Shown here: piece by piece, positions 61,301 through 64,000 of the stretch | Layout of the letters: each line of letters begins with the position of its first letter | How positions within the stretch are numbered: position 1 is the stretch's first letter | Assembly (NCBI RefSeq): GCF_043641665.1 | Contig: NC_092201.1 | Coordinates: 6,171,501 to 6,235,500, forward strand | Reading direction: 5' to 3' | Origin: Enoplosus armatus | Lineage: Eukaryota > Chordata > Actinopteri > Centrarchiformes > Enoplosidae | DNA length: 64,000 nt | Made by a program: the position numbers and the translations under genes | Notes under the pieces: generated by a model | Told to the model about the DNA's origin: nothing | The model's database searches: none | Seen by the model: the letters and a program-made list of their open reading frames with translations, nothing else

Positions 61301-63900
61301 CTATTGTATGCATAAGTGCAAGCTAACTCTTATTTACATGCATGCATGAGAAGGCACACAGTGCTCTGCCCAGATACTGTATACTGATGATGCTACTTTG
61401 GTCCCCAAACAAGATTATTCACGCATCTTTCATTTTCATGCAGCCATCGTTCGCTGTCTTTCTGTGTTTCCCTAGATGGCTAAGGAGGCTTTTGTCAGAC
61501 GGCCCCTTGTGCTCTTATTTTCCCGCTACCACATTTACATTTTGTCAAGGCTTCCCTGGATTTTCCTTACTTGTGCAAATTTTGCCGTCAAGGTCTGTGG
61601 CGTTTTTTTTTTTTGTTTTACAAGCACATATGAATCATTCAATATTAAAACATGTTTGTTTTGTGGATCTGCATTGAATCAAAAAATAGCTTTTTAAGCC
61701 TGAAAGCTTAAAAGAGAAAAAGAATTACTGGAAAAAAAAATCCAGGTCACTTGTGATTTTTAAATTTATGAGCATGGTGCAAAACCTACGTTAAAATATT
61801 GGTGCAATATTTCAGCTTGTTTAGTCAGTTGCCCCCGTCATGCCCTACATCTGTCAACTTGTTAAGAACACCATACTTCTGTCCGGGAAGTGAGCCTGCC
61901 ACAGTGGGAGAGCAGGAGTGTGTCTGCATAGTAACAAGGCCTGCCAAAGCATGGGGAATAATGGTGCATGCGTGTGTGTGTTTGTGTGTGATGACTGTCT
62001 GGTGTGGAGGCTACAGTCTGCAGGGGGTCTGTTCCTCTTCACTGGGCACAGAGATACTGTGTAAACAACTGCTCCAATCAGCCAATCAGACAACATGCGG
62101 CTGCGACCACCCATGCCCGGACAGTAACCTCACTAACACACACGGGCGCACGCACACTGATGCCCATGACCAAACCCAGTCAGAATGGGAGTAAGACACA
62201 CATACATGGACACACACACACACAGCAAAGTACAGCATGAAGTGCTAGAGGACACACTGTAGAGACGTTCATGACACTATCTGACCTCATTTCAGTGTGA
62301 GAGGGGGAGGTTGCAGACACACATACATTAGTGATGGAGCTGGGTCTGGGGTCCAACACTGCCGACATAATGGCACACACGCACACACATTGGACTCTAA
62401 AAAGGTATTTTTCACAGCACACAGTATCCACCCCCACCCGGGCACAACAGCATGCTTGATATTGTCACCTCCAGAAAATACAGCGTGAAAAACAACACGG
62501 CCTGTTATGTTGTTTGTCCTTGTGTAAGTCCTTGTTTGCTGCTGTTTCATTCCCCTGGAAGGAAGCCATAATGAAATCCCTGCGCGGACCACAGGATCCC
62601 GTCCTCCTCGCCTGTCCTTGTCTGCTGAAGCAGAGTCGGGAGGATGAGGAAGAGGTGTCCTGAGACACACAGGCCAAAAGACGAATTCATTAGTAATTAA
62701 AGACAGTGACAGAAACGTGTGGGCCTTATGGGTGTTGTGGGAGAATATGCAGACAGAGCAGAGAGGACGACCTGCTGCTGTCAAACTCTGTCTCTCTGTC
62801 TTTATGTAGGTTTCCATGTGGGAATTTGAGAATATGTGATGTATAAAAATAAAAATCCTGCATGGAAAGAAGAAAATTCGCCAATTCCTGTCACGAGAAA
62901 TACAGCATTTTACACACACCTGGAGTATTTTCATGGTGAAAACATTCTCCTCAGTGTGGGCTGGTGCAACTGGGAGAACACGCACTGAAAATAAAGACCA
63001 TAATATGACAAATAGCAATGGAAAACAACTAAAAATAAAAAGTGACAGGCTACTATGATTTACTACACCTGTGTAATGGCTCAAAATGATTCATAAGTAT
63101 CCAAACTTTTATTTGACTTTTCACTATAGATTAAAACATTGTGTTTATTATGTAGGGAATAGTGAATGAACAAGAGAGTGATTCTGGACACAGTTTGTTC
63201 TAATGTATAAGGCTCCATTGGGATTATGTGGCATACTATTATGAAACATGAACTGTCATTGCAAAACAATAATTATCTTCCCAATTCCAATCAAATTTGA
63301 AATACTACATTTCTCCAGCTATTCGGGAAGCCTGCCCATCTGATAGAAACATTGCAAAACTCTCTCTCTGGGTGCATTACAGTGTCTGTGCTTGTGATTT
63401 AGTGAAACCATTTTAGTCAAGGGCGTGTAAAGGCAGCGCCGGGACAATAGACCTCAGGGTCAGATCCATTTTCATTTTACATCACATTTATACATGACAC
63501 AATGCAGATAGATTGATTCAGTGCCCGGATACATGCATAAATAACAGCATAGGTACAGCACCTGTGAGCCTCATAACAGCATACACACACTCATATATAT
63601 ACACACACACTCACAAGCACAGACGGCGACCAATACATCTTCATAAAGCGCACATGCCACTGTAAATTTCTGGAATGTATTGAATGGGCAGAGTGCTTTT
63701 CTCCCTCTTCAATATCCATGGTGATGGAGATAGAAAGGGTCAAAAGGGCCTGAGTTAAACAAACCACACTCAGACACCATATTAGGTGTGTTAGAGGCAA
63801 GACATTAGAGACACAACTGAAATGTTTCCTTCCATACTGCCACACCTGTATATTGATTTATATGATTTTTTTTGATTGTTTTTCCCCCCTGAATAAGTGA
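58335..63900. other. Intergenic stretch to the right edge
   Basis: No supported gene. The 265-codon minus-strand frame at 62287-63084 lacks any domain and is judged chance. CA-rich patches lie near 62140-62225 and 62375-62390. Confidence 0.4.
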
Positions 63901-63910
63901 TATCTTGATT

Positions 63911-63925
63911 CCCCCCCCCCCCCCC
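63911..63925. repeat. Poly-C tract (15 bases)
   Basis: Uninterrupted run of 15 C; length may be unreliable. Confidence 0.8.
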
Positions 63926-64000
63926 AACTCTTCCACATTTTATTGTGCTCCATGGGCTGATCCGGGGTCTCTAGTTTCCATGCCATGGGTAGCGGGATTA

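Noticed and set aside
62287..63084. 265-codon minus-strand open frame, the longest outside the real genes
   Set aside because: No domain, mixed low-complexity composition, no splice signals in a sensible arrangement. It overlaps CA-rich sequence, whose dinucleotide repeats avoid stop codons.
1..64000. CRISPR arrays, bacterial operons, rRNA or tRNA genes
   Set aside because: No regularly spaced repeats, no ribosome-binding-site/operon layout and no complete cloverleaf were seen; the tRNA-like segments are degraded SINE heads.

Overview
The window is vertebrate nuclear DNA, almost certainly from a ray-finned fish (probably a percomorph-grade teleost). Genes are sparse and intron-split with canonical GT/AG borders, AC/GT dinucleotide microsatellites are very frequent, and several short interspersed repeats match families I know from teleost genomes. 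No bacterial, organellar or intact viral features were seen.

Gene content is low: two related extracellular-matrix genes, both on the minus strand. (1) The first coding exon of a class I small leucine-rich proteoglycan, best read as decorin (dcn), lies at 969-1186. It carries the signal peptide, a Ser-Gly glycosaminoglycan site and the N-terminal four-cysteine cap. The rest of the gene runs off the left edge. (2) An ECM2-like leucine-rich matrix protein lies at 32117-35755 and can be modelled completely in three coding exons, about 939 residues: signal peptide, a roughly 540-residue cysteine-free charged and Pro/Thr-rich region in one 1660-nt exon, an N-terminal Cys cap, about 14 leucine-rich repeats and a C-terminal Cys pair. 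In human, from general knowledge, ECM2 sits upstream of the decorin relative ASPN in the same orientation. The same order here (ecm2-like, then dcn) suggests the ancestral matrix-gene block.

Layout: 1-968 dcn intron with a repeat; 969-1186 dcn exon; 1.2-32 kb non-coding DNA that should hold the untranslated dcn first exon and promoter, with purine/pyrimidine tracts near 8.9-9.15 kb and 29.0-29.4 kb, a repeat cluster at 9.7-10.9 kb, a duplicated short module at 15.3-15.66 kb, a long inverted-repeat element at 20.4-21.0 kb and a LINE reverse-transcriptase relic at 26 kb; 32.1-35.8 kb ecm2-like; 35.8-64 kb intergenic DNA with microsatellites, two more repeat copies, and two unidentified small reading frames (36.2 and 48.7 kb) kept as speculative.

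The two genes would act together in connective-tissue matrix: decorin as a collagen-binding proteoglycan, the ECM2-like protein as an LRR matrix or adhesion protein. No clearly new multi-gene system was found. The most unusual items are the ecm2-like/dcn linkage, the divergent cysteine-free N-terminal region of the ecm2-like protein, and the R/Y-tract structures in the decorin upstream region.
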